Shown one piece after another: positions 9,241 to 19,634 of a DNA stretch of 64,000 nt. Below the pieces are notes generated by a model that saw nothing but the letters and a program-made list of their open reading frames with translations, made no database searches and was not told the DNA's origin. Each line of letters begins with the position of its first letter. The first letter of the stretch is position 1. Location: NCBI GenBank assembly GCA_009760885.1, contig CM019719.1:35443584-35507583 (forward strand), given 5' to 3'. Made by a program: the position numbers and the translations under genes. This stretch comes from Achatina immaculata. Taxonomy: Eukaryota; Mollusca; Gastropoda; Stylommatophora; Achatinidae.

Positions 9241-10035
9241 TCAACTTGGTCAATGTTTTTATCATAGATTACATCTCTGCAACTGACACAACAAAAGATT
9301 ATATATCGACCGAGGCGACATTCTAGAAAACAAGGGAAAGATAATCATACACCAGCTACCACGAAGTTTATCTTTTATCCTACCAAATTAAAACAAAATA
9401 CAAGCCCACACAGACAGCTTCATAATAAACATATCGACCTTATTTTTACAAGAAGTGGCTTGATGTCTATATTGAAAGTATATTCTAATTTTAAATTTGA
9501 ATATCCTGAAATCGAAGTCAGATGAATGGCTCAGAGTATGAAAAAGATGTTTTAATGCTGCATAATAGCGAAGAAAGGGTCATCGAGAACACGGCTGCGT
9601 CAGTCACAAATTAAAAGTACATGAAGCATGAAGATCAGACAGGGAAAAGAACCTGATTCTCGTGAACTGTAGTGCCACCCCATGTAGTCTTTGAAAACTC
9701 GACAATGAAGTAGCTGAAACTTCATTCCAAGCATGTATGGCCCACGGCCGTCGAGCCGAAAACAGATTATAAACTGCTGTCTTGAACAGTAGGTTTTTCT
9801 TTACATTATACAGGATCACAATTTTTAAAAAAAATTTATTTAAATCCTCCCTTCCCTGTTCCTCCCATTCCCTCAATCAAAGATTGCAATTTATCGTTGC
9901 ATATATTTTGTGATATTTTGTTTTATTTTATGTATTTTGTTGTCCTTCTTGCAGAAGAAAGATTTCTGAGGCTCTGAAAGTAACTGAATAATAATAATAA
10001 TGATAATAATATTAATAATAATAGTAATTCCAGGA
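9241..10035. other. Mostly anonymous; possible LINE C-terminal remnant on minus strand
   Basis: On the minus strand at 9604-9876 an open frame contains AWNEVSATSLSSFQRLHG, which recalls the WNSLP..V..S.SSFK.RLD end of CR1/Jockey LINE polymerases. The match is weak. The rest is AT-rich, with (AAT)n at about 9989-10025. Confidence 0.3.
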
Positions 10036-10345
10036 GCACTTATAGAAGATCATTCATTCTTCTTCTTCTTTTTTTTTTTTCTTCTCCTTCAGTCTCCCTG
10101 GAACTTCAAGTTGGCGCTGTTTGCTGTGTGTGGTGTGAAGATTTTGAGGCATAGAGTCGTGTCGGCTTGGGAGCTGGGTGGAGCTAAAGAGCAGAGAAAG
10201 CGTGCAATGCTTCTTTAGTAGACTCCACCACCACGAGGAATATGGCGATTCCTCCCCGGTTAGACGGACTAGGCCTTTTCCTGAGAGGATCAACGGAGAG
10301 GTCACTAGGTCTTGGTCAGTTATGGTTCTCCAACCGTGACCGCAG
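10036..10345 (-). mobile_element. SINE-C copy
   Basis: This is the antisense of a repeat family seen also at 20376, 43203 and 60188: a 3' (GAA)n/poly-purine tail at the left, the antisense GAGGCATAGAGTCGTGTCGG core, GCAATGCTTCTTTAGTAGAC, and a head ending GGTCTTGGTCAGTTATG. The head shows no certain tRNA boxes, so calling it a SINE rests on size, tail and dispersal. Confidence 0.65.
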
Positions 10346-10409
10346 CAGATTGCCAAGACGGACAACAGTAAAACCGTATACTTGACTTTCAAGAATTGGA
10401 TGATTTAAT

Positions 10410-10859
10410 CGAGTCCATCTTAAAGTATTGAACCTGTCTTGTTATATGGAAGTGAATCGTGGACAATAGGCAAGTCTGCACAAAAATCATTGGAAGCAGC
10501 AGAAATGTGGTTTATTAGAAGAATGTTACGAATCCCCTGGACAGCAAAAATAACTAATGAAGAATGTATGAGAAGAGCTGGAGAGACAAAAAAACCTTGT
10601 GAAAAAGGTAAGAGAGAGACAATGTACTTTCATAGGACATGCAATGAGAAGAGGGGGGCATTGAAAATATTGTACAACAGGAAAAATAGAAGGAAGAAGA
10701 TCAAGAGGAAGACCAAGAGATGATACTGGACAGTCTGACGGGATGGTGTGAGAGGAGATCACCAACTGAACTGATGGCCTGCATGAAGGATCGTGTACTC
10801 TGGAGAAGCATAATAGCTAACGCCAGTCGGCACGGCACCTGATGATGATGATGATGATC
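10410..10859 (+). mobile_element. RTE-C LINE 3' end, (ATG)n tail
   Basis: Conceptual translation gives LLYGSESWTIGKSAQ, MWFIRRMLRIPWTAK and TNEE, the block downstream of the reverse transcriptase palm in BovB/RTE polymerases. Frameshifts follow at about 10590-10640. The element ends at GGCACGGCACC plus (ATG)n. Confidence 0.75.
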
Positions 10860-10913
10860 TTAAAGTTTAAATCAATGCTCCGTCGCATACTGATATCAAT
10901 TGTGATTATATAA

Positions 10914-10982
10914 ATATATATATATATATATATATGATTATTGAGTACTGTATATATATATATATATCTATATATATATCTG
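10914..10982. repeat. (TA)n tracts
   Basis: Two TA runs flank a short unique segment and border the LINE-E fragment. Confidence 0.85.
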
Positions 10983-11160
10983 AACCTTAAGTGCCCAGGG
11001 CACATGGGGCTTCCGCAAATGCTTGTCCATCGCCTTTTTTTCTGCTCTTGCCCAGGTGAGCCCTCTATTGCTCAACATCCTTTCTGTCTCTTTTGGTCTA
11101 CCCTTACTTCTGTTCCCCTGTGGTGTCCATCTTAGTGCTATTTTTGGTAGTGAGTTGTCA
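10983..11160 (-). mobile_element. LINE-E C-terminal fragment between TA tracts
   Basis: The minus strand encodes IALRWTPQG, KGRPKET and RGLTWARAEKKAMD, the basic C-terminal tail typical of LINE polymerases (RGRPK.TWRRT...L.W..A...A.D). The residues between are shifted. A TA tract lies at both borders (about 10982 and 11159-11174). Confidence 0.6.
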
Positions 11161-11175
11161 TATATATATATATAC

Positions 11176-11684
11176 CAAATGCTAGTTCTCCCGTTAATCT
11201 TCCTGTAAGTTAGCATTCCTTGCTATAGTGTTAAATATACAATTGTTCAACCAAGGCGATTATTGCGGCCCTCATTTTTCTTAGTGCAAATTTGTAAAAG
11301 CTTTACTTATCAAGATTTTTTTAAAATACGAAGGTAAGTAAGATAAGGAAGTAGTTGTAGAATACCATAACAAAATATGAAATGGTGCCTTACAGGTAAA
11401 CCATAAAAAATGGCCCACCTATCCAAGTTGTTAAGAATAAAGACGTAGAAATAGGAGGGAAAAAAAAGTCCCAAAATGCTGCTGAAGCTCGTAGAACGCG
11501 GTGTATCTGCGAGTCGTAACATCTTTCGTTTAAAACTTGTATTGAATGGCTGTAACGGAGAAAGAAATGGAACGCGCTTTATCATTCCGCACGCCAGGCA
11601 GGGGACGTAACTGGGAAAATTCTTTGACATTTTACAACATCGAAACACGTTTATTTTGCGTGAATGTTTTATTATTATCTAGAT
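11176..11684. other. Unannotated stretch
   Basis: AT-rich DNA without recognisable coding, repeat or RNA features. Confidence 0.4.
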
Positions 11685-11992
11685 CAGTGGCGCCCACCCT
11701 CGGGTGCGTACCCAGATTAAGGTCGTGGGGTGTCTGAGGAAAGATCGCGAGAAGATATTTTAAAAAATTATAATAATAAGTTAATTTTATGTTTTTGTTT
11801 TACTGTACAGATTATAAGGAAATTATACTACCTTACGAGTGTTTTCAAACCTAAACAGTAACACATCAGCTACATTCATTTATAGAAGTAGTTTTTGTTC
11901 AATTTCATTATTATATCAGTCTTTTTCATCGGTCGCAAGTCAGGCAAAGTCGCTGGTCTAGGGTCCTGCTAAAAAAGAGTTGAGAACCGCTG
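11685..11992 (+). mobile_element. hAT-type MITE, ~308 bp
   Basis: The left end CAGTGGCGCCCACC and right end GAGTTGAGAACCGCTG resemble the CAGTGGTTCTCAA inverted termini of hAT elements. Flanks ATCTAGAT (11677-11684) and GTCTAGAT (11993-12000) fit an 8-bp target duplication with one change. The interior is AT-rich and has no transposase frame. Confidence 0.7.
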
Positions 11993-12000
11993 GTCTAGAT

Positions 12001-12269
12001 CTGCTAACCTAAATTTTAAGGCCCCCATCTCTCACTGTCTGAGCATTACTTTTGATATTTCGGGTCTTTATTTAGATTTTATGCATACTAATATTCATAT
12101 TTCTACGTACTGCATCACGTGTATTAACGTACTGTATTGCGTGTATACTCTTTCACTCAAAAACAGCACTAGCAGTTTTGATAGATTTTGTTGCAGGCCT
12201 ATGCCAATCAATTCTCAGCATGATATTTAAGCAAAGCCTATATAAAATGAAAAGTAGCACATTACTAAC
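12001..12269. other. Unannotated stretch
   Basis: AT-rich DNA; nothing specific supported. Confidence 0.35.
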
Positions 12270-12400
12270 CCAGCTCATTTAAAAAAAAAAACATTACAGT
12301 ATATAGAAATGTCCTTCCAGTTTCTTTGTACTAAAATTTCTGATAAAAATATATTCTGCCAGGGCATGGAAACCAATTCGGGAGCTAAAGGGTTAATGTT
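12270..12400 (+). repeat. Dispersed repeat R, copy 1
   Basis: CCTTCCAGTTTCTTTGTACT, AAAATTTCTGAT and GGCATGGAA...GGGTTAA align with 13720-13850 in the same orientation. Class unknown. Confidence 0.6.
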
Positions 12401-12503
12401 GATATTTCTATTTCTTGTTTTCCAGCACGTTAAACGTATAGTGGCCGTGATACGGGGATGCCCTTACCTGTATTTTCGGTATATTTGTTGTGGAACCGCC
12501 GTA

Positions 12504-12777
12504 AAAGGTAAAGGTAAAACTCCCGTCTCCGTATATTGGGGAATACAGCGTTAGGCTCGTATTTTCCATGACCTTCGGCACATGAAAGTGTGATGTGGTT
12601 AGTATCATACCTGGCCGCTTTACCTTCTCAGATTTCTCTGGTACCCATTTTTAGAGGCTGGGTGAACCCCGGGGGCCTTTTTGGTGTGTACCAGAAAAAA
12701 TCCCACTGCTGGGACTGAACCCGGTGCCACCGGATTAGTGAACCGAGCGCCTAACCACTCAGCCAACCAGGCCGCCC
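12504..12777 (-). mobile_element. SINE-1, fullest copy, tRNA-derived
   Basis: On the minus strand a tRNA-like head starts at 12777 with an A box (TGGCTGAGTGGTTAGG, about 12750-12765) and B box (GGTTCAGTCC, 12712-12721), the polymerase III internal promoter layout. A ~200-bp unrelated body follows and ends in repeats of AAAGGT at the left. Other copies at 64-274, 1820-1885 and 58928-59075 are partial. Mobilisation by a resident LINE is inferred. Confidence 0.85.
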
Positions 12778-12799
12778 AAGCCACCGTACTTTTAACTAT

Positions 12800-12875
12800 A
12801 TCTGAATATTAACGTTGATAAATTATTAACATTGATAAACTATTAACATTGATAAATTATTAACATTGATAAATG
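12800..12875. repeat. ~17-bp tandem repeat, 4 copies
   Basis: Copies of TATTAACATTGATAAAT in direct order. Confidence 0.8.
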
Positions 12876-12917
12876 AATCATGTTCTGTGCTATTGATCCA
12901 CATCTCCACAGATCACA

Positions 12918-13008
12918 ATGTGGCTGTGGGTTGGAAGCTCTGTGTTTCTGGTGTGCATCCTACTGGGTTATCATGTGGCGTCTTGTGGAGGCTGTTGTCG
13001 ATCTATTA
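12918..13008 (+). CDS. Possible first coding exon with signal peptide
   Basis: An ATG at 12918 opens MWLWVGSSVFLVCILLGYHV followed by ASCGGCCRSI. This is a strongly hydrophobic segment of about 17 residues with small residues near a plausible signal-peptidase site, or a signal anchor. The frame reaches a consensus-like donor (TTA|GTATGT, GT at 13009) and would stop six codons later if not spliced. It would end in phase 1, which does not match the exons at 31061 or 36397, so its partner exon is unknown. A frame this short could arise by chance. Confidence 0.3.
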
Positions 13009-13049
13009 GTATGTATGAGACGTTCTAGACAGACGATGCTCTGGAGAAC

Positions 13050-13078
13050 AAACAAACAAACAAACAAACAAACAAATA
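13050..13078. repeat. (AACA)n microsatellite
   Basis: Seven tandem AACA units. Confidence 0.9.
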
Positions 13079-13719
13079 ACGGCAAAGAGAACATTATATC
13101 TAAGAACCGTCTGCTACGAACAGATTTTATTAAATCTTAGAGCAAACGCAGAAAGCACTTTTCTCGGCAAACTACGTCATCAGAGAGGACGCGACTGCTG
13201 ACCAGGTTGTAGATTCACAAACTCGCGCTGCTTGAGCAAAGATATGGTCTTGGCCAGTTATGCTCTGCTAGTCCCATTAGCACCGTAGTCTAGCACATAT
13301 ATTTGTCGGAAGCCTCTATTACTAATGCTTCTATTTGCTATGTTAAATGTTATATCATTATTTTGTACCCGTGTTTTCAATCATATTTTTTCACCATCAT
13401 ACGTGCATATTTATTCAGATGAATTTTATCTTTTAGTAGTATTTTCCTGAAACCTAGTTTTATCATTTATAGATTTCAAGTTTATGCTATATTTTCTAAT
13501 ACTAATATAGTGGTGCTTTCTCCTGGTGTGTTTCTTATTAATATATGCTAACAAACATATTTTTATAGCAGTAGAGTCATTTAATCAGAAACTTCAGCGT
13601 TACGTGACAGTTCTCTTTCACCCCACAACAACGCTGTTAGTGTTGGTGGAACTTGCATACCTGTACGAATCAGTGCTCACAACGATATTTAGACAAAGCG
13701 AAATAAACTTAAAAGTTGG
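13079..13719. other. Mostly anonymous; possible SINE-C head remnant
   Basis: At about 13195-13290, GGTCTTGGCCAGTTATG resembles the antisense SINE-C head. The rest is AT-rich and unassigned. Confidence 0.35.
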
Positions 13720-13850
13720 AGGTTTTTTTTTAACCCAGCCCATATTTTTTTACATTACAAAGTAACTTCCTTCCAGTTTATTTGTACCAAAATTTCTCAT
13801 CAACATTTGTTCTGCACGGTATGGAAGTTAATTCAGTAGCGAAAGCGTTA
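13720..13850 (+). repeat. Dispersed repeat R, copy 2
   Basis: Aligns with 12270-12400 (CTTCCTTCCAGTTTATTTGT, CAAAATTTCTCAT, ATGGAAGTTAATTCAG). Confidence 0.6.
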
Positions 13851-14054
13851 AGGTCGTTTGTGAGGAGTTTTTTCACCAAAAATATCTTATTTCGGGAAAT
13901 CTACTTTGAGAAAAGGCAAACATAAAAAAAGTTTTTTCGAAAATTTTTACATATGTATTTTCATGAATTTCAAATTTCAGTTTTTTTTTTTTTGGGGGGG
14001 GGGGGAATCAGAAATGTAGTCTGAAACCCTAGAATAACAGATAATTGCTTAGGT

Positions 14055-14125
14055 CACACAGAGCTCAGGTCACACAGAGCTCAGGTCACACAGAGCTCAG
14101 GTCACACAGAGCTCAGGTCACACAG
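14055..14125. repeat. 16-bp tandem repeat, ~4.5 copies
   Basis: Perfect units of AGGTCACACAGAGCTC. Confidence 0.9.
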
Positions 14126-14257
14126 ATGCTGAGTCTCAGGGCAGAGTTTCCAGGTTGGAAGTCGACGCGGGGTTTGCCTTCAAAATCTGTTTTTAAAAAT
14201 ACTGAAGTTTCTTCCTGGTGAGTGAGATTCAGCTTCAGCAAGGCCAGAAACTTGAAG

Positions 14258-14345
14258 AAGAAGAAGAAGAAGAAGAAGAAGGAGGAGGAGGAGGAGGAGG
14301 AGGAGGAGGAGGAGGAGAATAATAATAAGAAGAAGACAAAGAAGA
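14258..14345. repeat. (GAA)n(GGA)n tract
   Basis: GAA triplets pass into GGA triplets and back. Confidence 0.9.
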
Positions 14346-14601
14346 AGAAATGCACTTGTGATAAAACTGGAGATTTTTTTAGTTTGCTCTAGAAAAAAAA
14401 GCTTCTAATCTTCTCTTCTCATCCCCTTCCTCCGTCTCCTTTTCTTTTACTTTTCTCTCTTCTCCCACTTTTCATGTGTAGGAGGACAGGAGGGAACTCT
14501 AAACCCGTTGTTAGATCAAGAGGACTGGTCGCCAAATATCTGAGCCAGGACAGAATTCTTTTTCCTCAATATTTGTTTAATGAATTCATTGTATGTGTGT
14601 G

Positions 14602-14607
<6 letters not shown>

Positions 14608-14641
<34 letters not shown>

Positions 14642-14658
14642 AGGGAGGGAGAGAGAGA
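14608..14658. repeat. (GA)n microsatellite
   Basis: About 16 GA units followed by AGGGAGGGAG. Confidence 0.9.
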
Positions 14659-14964
14659 TTCTTCGTTTATTTGTTTCTCTTTCATTTTATTTTCAAATTG
14701 TATTTGAAACTTTAAAAAAATCACTCCCAGATTTGTTTAGAAGTGAATATGGTTGTTTACAAAACATAATCAAAATAGAATGTGTCTACTCTCATAGCTG
14801 TTGAAATGACGGTTTATTTACTTTGAGGTTGCTGTGTGTGTATGTGTGGTTTTTTTTTTTAAGATTTTCACAAAACCATGAAAATTTTTGGTGAAATAAA
14901 ATAACAAAGACGTGAAATTTTTGTTTGCTTTGTTTTGTTTTTCAGTGTTGCTGTTAATTTCATT

Positions 14965-15185
14965 TCCGAGTATGGAAGTGGTTAGTGTACTAGTCTCTCA
15001 TAGTGAGGGCGGCGGTTCAAGTCCGGTCTCAGGAGGCGTGATGGCACAGTTGTAGAAATAGGGACCTAGATCTTCTTACAGCTGGAGCAGTAAAGGTGAC
15101 ATAGGCCCGAATGTGACCACGTCGCTAGGGCTCATATTTTCCCTTGACCTGTGGGCACACTAGAATGTGACCCTTCCCCCCTCCC
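14965..15185 (+). mobile_element. SINE-2, tRNA-derived
   Basis: A tRNA-like head has an A-box-like TGGAAGTGGTTAGTG at about 14973-14987 and a perfect B box GGTTCAAGTCC at 15014-15024. A body of about 150 bp follows, passing through CTCATATTTTCCCTTGACC. The head differs from SINE-1 and SINE-3. No other copy was found in the window. Confidence 0.7.
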
Positions 15186-15269
15186 CACCACCAGGTCAAG
15201 GACAACATAAGCCATCTATCTGGTAAATGTATTCTACGAGATGTGTGCTGATATTATAGGAGCAGGGAC

Positions 15270-15310
15270 ACACACACAGACAGACAGACAGACCAGACAG
15301 ACAGACAGTA
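15270..15310. repeat. (CAGA)n microsatellite
   Basis: CACA then CAGA units, with one interruption. Confidence 0.85.
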
Positions 15311-15845
15311 AAATGTACTTACTATATACCCTAACTCGCTATCTCAGTATTCTGTGATTACACACTTGCAAGATCGATAACAATAACAACAAATCCAGGT
15401 GACAAGTTCCAATGAACGCACTCTAACTTCATTGAGTAAGTCTGAATGAAGAACAAATATCCTTTACAGCATAGAGCACGTGATGATGATAGAAGTTATG
15501 TCTAATGCTATGTATATAAGGTTGTAACACGTCAAATCACACAAGAGTCCTTGACAAACAGAATTTTCAGACGGCTAAAAGATTTAAACATCTACATGGC
15601 CATAAAGAAACACAGCTAACAAAACTACATTAACTACAAATCTACAAGTGCAGTTAACACTTGGGATATTTTAGTCACGGTGTGCAAGATACACGTCAGT
15701 TTTAGTCCACAGTCAAACTTTCTATACCAACTGACTTAGGTTTGTCCTCTAGACTCTAAATCTCGCTCATAACCCACACGATTTTCACTAACTGACTACA
15801 AATCACTCTCACAAGAAAAAAATTTCGTGACAAGTTTTCACCTGG
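15311..15845. other. Unannotated stretch
   Basis: AT-rich DNA with no supported feature. Confidence 0.4.
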
Positions 15846-17002
15846 GACATCTTATATCTTAAATCCTTCCTGTGCCGTTAAACGTCGCATAAGGCTCGCA
15901 AGGTAGTTCGCCAATTTTTCCTGTTTTCGGCGAGCTTTTCAACCTCATCAAGTGATGTTATGCCTATTAATTTGGCTTCCCTTAACAATGTCCTCTTTAG
16001 AGTTTCGCGTAGTCTGCCTCTTTTTCTTCGGCCTATTGTGTTTCACTTGATAGCTTGTTTTGGGATTCTCTGATCGTTTCTTCTCATCAAGTGACCAATA
16101 TATGTCCATCTACTTTTCCTGATCACCTATGAGACTGGTTGTTGTTCGCTCATCTGTCTTATCCCTACATTGTTCTTGAATTCGTTCCACTTGATGCCGA
16201 GTATTTTCCTTAGGCATTTGTTTTCAAAAGAGTCTAATTTATTGTCTATTTCTTTAGTTCTTTTCCAGCTTTCGCATGCATAAATGAAGGTGGATATTAC
16301 ATTTGAATTGAATAGTCGTAACTTGTTTCGTGCTTATAATTTTTGAATGCCATATGTTCTCAAGATTCTTGAAGATCGATGCTGCTTTTGCAATTCTAAC
16401 TTCCTTTCTCGTATCACCATCCTGGTCTATGTAGCTGCCAAGGTATGCAAACTGATTGACTTCTTCAACATCTGTCCCTTCTACGTGTATTTTTCCATTT
16501 TGATTAATGGGAAGTTTCATTAGTTTTATTTTGTCCTTGTTAATTTCAAGTCCTATTTTGCAAGCCAGTGAAGACAGGCTATCTGTTTCTTCTTGCATGG
16601 AATTCACATTGTTGCTGATAAGAGTTATGTCATCAGCAAAATCAAGATCTTCTATTTGGGTCTCATGTACCCAATCAATACCTATGTTACATGTGCAGCA
16701 TTTTTTCATTATGAAGCCTAGGGCAATTCCAAAAAGCAAAGGAGATAGTATACATCCTTGTTTCAGGCCTGTTTCAATCTGGAATCATTCACTCATCTCT
16801 TCTTCTCTTTTGACTGCACAAACATATCCATTGTAGAGGTCCTTAATAATATTGACAATTTTAGAGGGTATTTCATATAAACTTAAATTTCTGCACAATG
16901 AATCTCTGTGTATGCTATCAAATGCCTTTCTAAAGTCTATGAAGTTCAGTATTAATGGTTTCTGCTTTTCAAAATGTTCTTCAAGTATTATTTTTAGAGT
17001 AA

Positions 17003-17094
17003 TGTATAAATTAGGAAAAAAATAAGAACAGCTGTATTATTTAACGATAACACACTTGTGGCGTTTCGGCGCGAGCTTTCTTCAATTATTATGT
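17003..17094 (-). mobile_element. Family M retroposon inside RTE-B
   Basis: The insert interrupts RTE-B sequence that is continuous at 62690-62720. It is flanked by ATTTTTAGAGTAA (16990-17002) and ATTCTTAAAGTAA (17095-17107), a 13-bp duplication with two differences. AAGAACAGCTGTATTATTTA is the reverse complement of part of the copy at 43266-43378. Confidence 0.75.
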
Positions 17095-17784
17095 ATTCTT
17101 AAAGTAAAGATCTGGTCGAGACAGTTTCTCCCCTTTCTAAATCCTGCTTGTTCTTCTCGCATTGCAGTATGCACTACATCTTTAAGTCTATTCAAAATGA
17201 CCTTGCACAATACTTTTGACACAACTGATAATAGGATTACTCCTCTCTAGTTGTTACAGTCGCTAAGGTTGCCTTTTTGGTTATTTTAACAATGATTCCT
17301 TTTTTTCCATTTAGAAAGGACCTTTTCTTCTTTCTAAATCTTATTAAACATTCTTTGTAGCTGTCTCATGTTGTCACTATTGATAACTTTTAGCATTTCG
17401 GGTGTTATTTCATCTTCACCTGCAGCGTTGTTGTTAGCCATTAAATCCACTGCTGTTTCAGTTTCATGCAATGCAATTTCATCTAGGTTGACATTTAGTT
17501 GTGGGGTTGGTAAGTCGATTTCAAGGTTTATCAGTTCTTTTGGGTGTGGTCGATTAAATATTTCTTGGAAGTGTTCAGCCCATCTTTGGTTTTGGTCTTT
17601 ACTTGATGTTAACAGAGTTTAAGTTTTGCAAAGGATTGGTCTTTCTTTAGATGTAATAGTACCTGTTAACCTTTTTTGTATATTATACAAAGTGTTGCTA
17701 TCTCTTGTTTTTTTTTAATGCTTTCTCTGCCTTTTTCACCATATTGTCTATGTTTTCTCTTTTATCCCTTCTAAGAGACAACTG

Positions 17785-17965
17785 TCTTGGAAGGGTGCAT
17801 AATGGGAAAAAGAAAGAGAGGAAGACCAAGGCGAAGATGGCTGCAAGACATCGTTGATGATCTGCAAATGGATGCATCAGCAGCAGGCCATCTTGCTCAC
17901 AACTGAGAGGCCTACAGTAGTGCTGTTAGGGAGGCAAAGTTCCGCAAGGGACATGCAACTGAATG
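17785..17965 (+). mobile_element. RTE-A 3' end nested in antisense RTE-B
   Basis: This begins at the CTTGGAAGGGTGCATAATGG region and covers GRPRRRWLQDIVDD to the CGCAAGGGACATGCAACTGA end with a GAATGA tail. AACTG on both sides may be the target duplication, but it is short. Confidence 0.8.
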
Positions 17966-18520
17966 AATGAACTGAACTTTTTTACTTTCCTGTCTATTTC
18001 TTTGTATGTTGCTTTCGCCAGATCTTTTCCGAGATCTGTTTTTACATTCAACATGTCTAATTTGGCTGCTCGTCTTTCGTGTATGTACTTCCATGTGTTT
18101 TCTGATATCCATGCTTTTCTATTTGATGTTTTCAGTCCAGCGCTTGCTTTTGCTGCTGTCATTATGGCTGTATTGTAAGAGTTCCATAATTCATCTATGC
18201 CTTCCACCTCTACTTCACTGAGTGTTGTGGAATGATTGTCAAGTTTATGATTGTAATTACTGTTAGTATTTTCTTCTTGTAGGCTGTGGCTGTTTATCTT
18301 TCTATGTACTGATTTCTTGTGTTGGCTTTTCAGTTTTAGTTTTATTTTCTCTATATACATTTTGTGATCACTGTTGACATCTGTACTCCTATATTCCCTT
18401 ACATCTATCAGAGATGTTCTGTATTGCTTTCTAATATCTGAGACATGAGATAGTGGAAAAATAATAAATAATCGAAGGGCATCAACCCTGTTAATACTTT
18501 TTTCTTCTTTCATCTTTAAC

Positions 18521-19211
18521 GGTTACTTACCTTAGACCAATCGCAAGATGCTGTGCCCCAACATTTCACTGCTTCGGCAAATAAATAAATTTTAAAATAA
18601 CGGACTTTTTTCCTCCGGAAACTGCGTTATTTAATCCCTAATGTAGGCCACGTGAACAGTAATTTTAAGTCTATTAGTTTAACCATTGACGGATGCTTAG
18701 CAAAGTGGACCATAACCTCTAGAAACTACATTCACACTTCAGTACGTAGTTTCCTGAATATCGAGTGAAGTTAATAATAATAATAACTCGATATCATTTT
18801 CTGTAAAGTTTACAAAACTGATTTCGTTTCCACTACCAGCCTCAGTGAGCGCCTCCACTCCCCTTAACTTCGCCAGTTGTTTTGTGAGGTGATGTATAAC
18901 CAACCCTACCAGAAGTTTGCTCTTTACCTGATCTGCAGAAAAAAAGTCGGTTGTTTCCCCTCGACTAAATACGTGAACGTACACAGCTCCTTTATGTATA
19001 CACACACTACAAACAAATCGGTAGTTGGGTTGTATGGGGGAAAAGAGGGGAACTGGAGACGGAAGCAGGTTTTGAGAGGAGATGTGCAGGTAAAAATGTG
19101 TCATCAATGCAGGAGTTAGAGTCAAAGGTACTTGTAGGCAGAACTTTTGTTAGCGATGTCTACAAGAAGGAGGGAAAGGATGAGTCTCATCCTGTTGTTT
19201 ATGAAGCAGCA
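18521..19211. other. Unannotated stretch
   Basis: A minus-strand open frame at 18739-19125 encodes a composition-neutral 128-residue product I do not recognise. No splice or homology evidence supports it. Confidence 0.35.
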
Positions 19212-19333
19212 ACAGCTAGATCTTCTTCTTCTTCTTCTTTTATCTCACTGGAACTGCAGCCGATGAGGTGAAGATGTTGAGACAAAGCGCCGTGATTGAT
19301 TGAGAGAGGGTTGCGACCAACATTCCCTCTAAG
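19212..19333 (-). mobile_element. SINE-C 3' end
   Basis: (CTT)n at 19214-19238 is followed by CACTGGAACTGCAGCCGATG and GAAGATGTTGAGACAAAGCG, matching the antisense SINE-C 3' region at 21045-21130. Confidence 0.6.
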
Positions 19334-19343
19334 GGTTTGCTGT

Positions 19344-19511
19344 TCATTCATTCATTCATTCATTTGCATGTCCCTTGCGGAACTTTGCCTCCCAAACAGC
19401 ACTCCTGTAGGCCTCTCGGTTGTGAGCAAGATGGTCTGCCGCTGCTGCATCCATTTGCAGATCGTCAACGATGTCTTGCAACCATTTTCGTTTTGGTCTT
19501 CCTCTCTTAAC
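19344..19511 (-). mobile_element. RTE-A 3' end, (CATT)n tail
   Basis: (CATT)n, then CATTTGCATGTCCCTTGCGG, reaches to the GRPRRRW-coding region. GGTTTGCTGT (19334-19343) and GGTTTTCTGT (19512-19521) flank it as a likely 10-bp target duplication with one mismatch. Confidence 0.8.
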
Positions 19512-19579
19512 GGTTTTCTGTCCATGTGTAAAATGTTAAGCTCATTTGCAAAAAACATTGTGTATGCAAATGTGTATAG

Positions 19580-19628
<49 letters not shown>
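19580..19628. repeat. (TA)n tract
   Basis: About 24 TA units. Confidence 0.9.

Positions 19629-19634
<6 letters not shown>

Larger units (their letters stand above)
15846..18520 (-). mobile_element. RTE-B LINE, long degenerate copy (linker plus reverse transcriptase)
   Basis: Read from right to left, the linker between endonuclease and polymerase comes first (18500-17970, with SDHKMYIEKIKLKLKS and AWISENTWKYIHERRAAKL). Remnants of the polymerase fingers and palm follow, with the catalytic LDFADDITLIS near 16645 and EVNQFAYLGSYIDQDGD near 16430. A C-terminal tail and the 3' end TTATATCTT repeats lie at about 15848. Stops and frameshifts are frequent. The copy is interrupted by family M at 17003-17094 and by RTE-A at about 17785-17965. 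The endonuclease is not seen. Confidence 0.85.

Noticed and set aside
18739..19125. 128-residue protein on the minus strand
   Set aside because: No homology, splice or start context; single open frame of unremarkable length.
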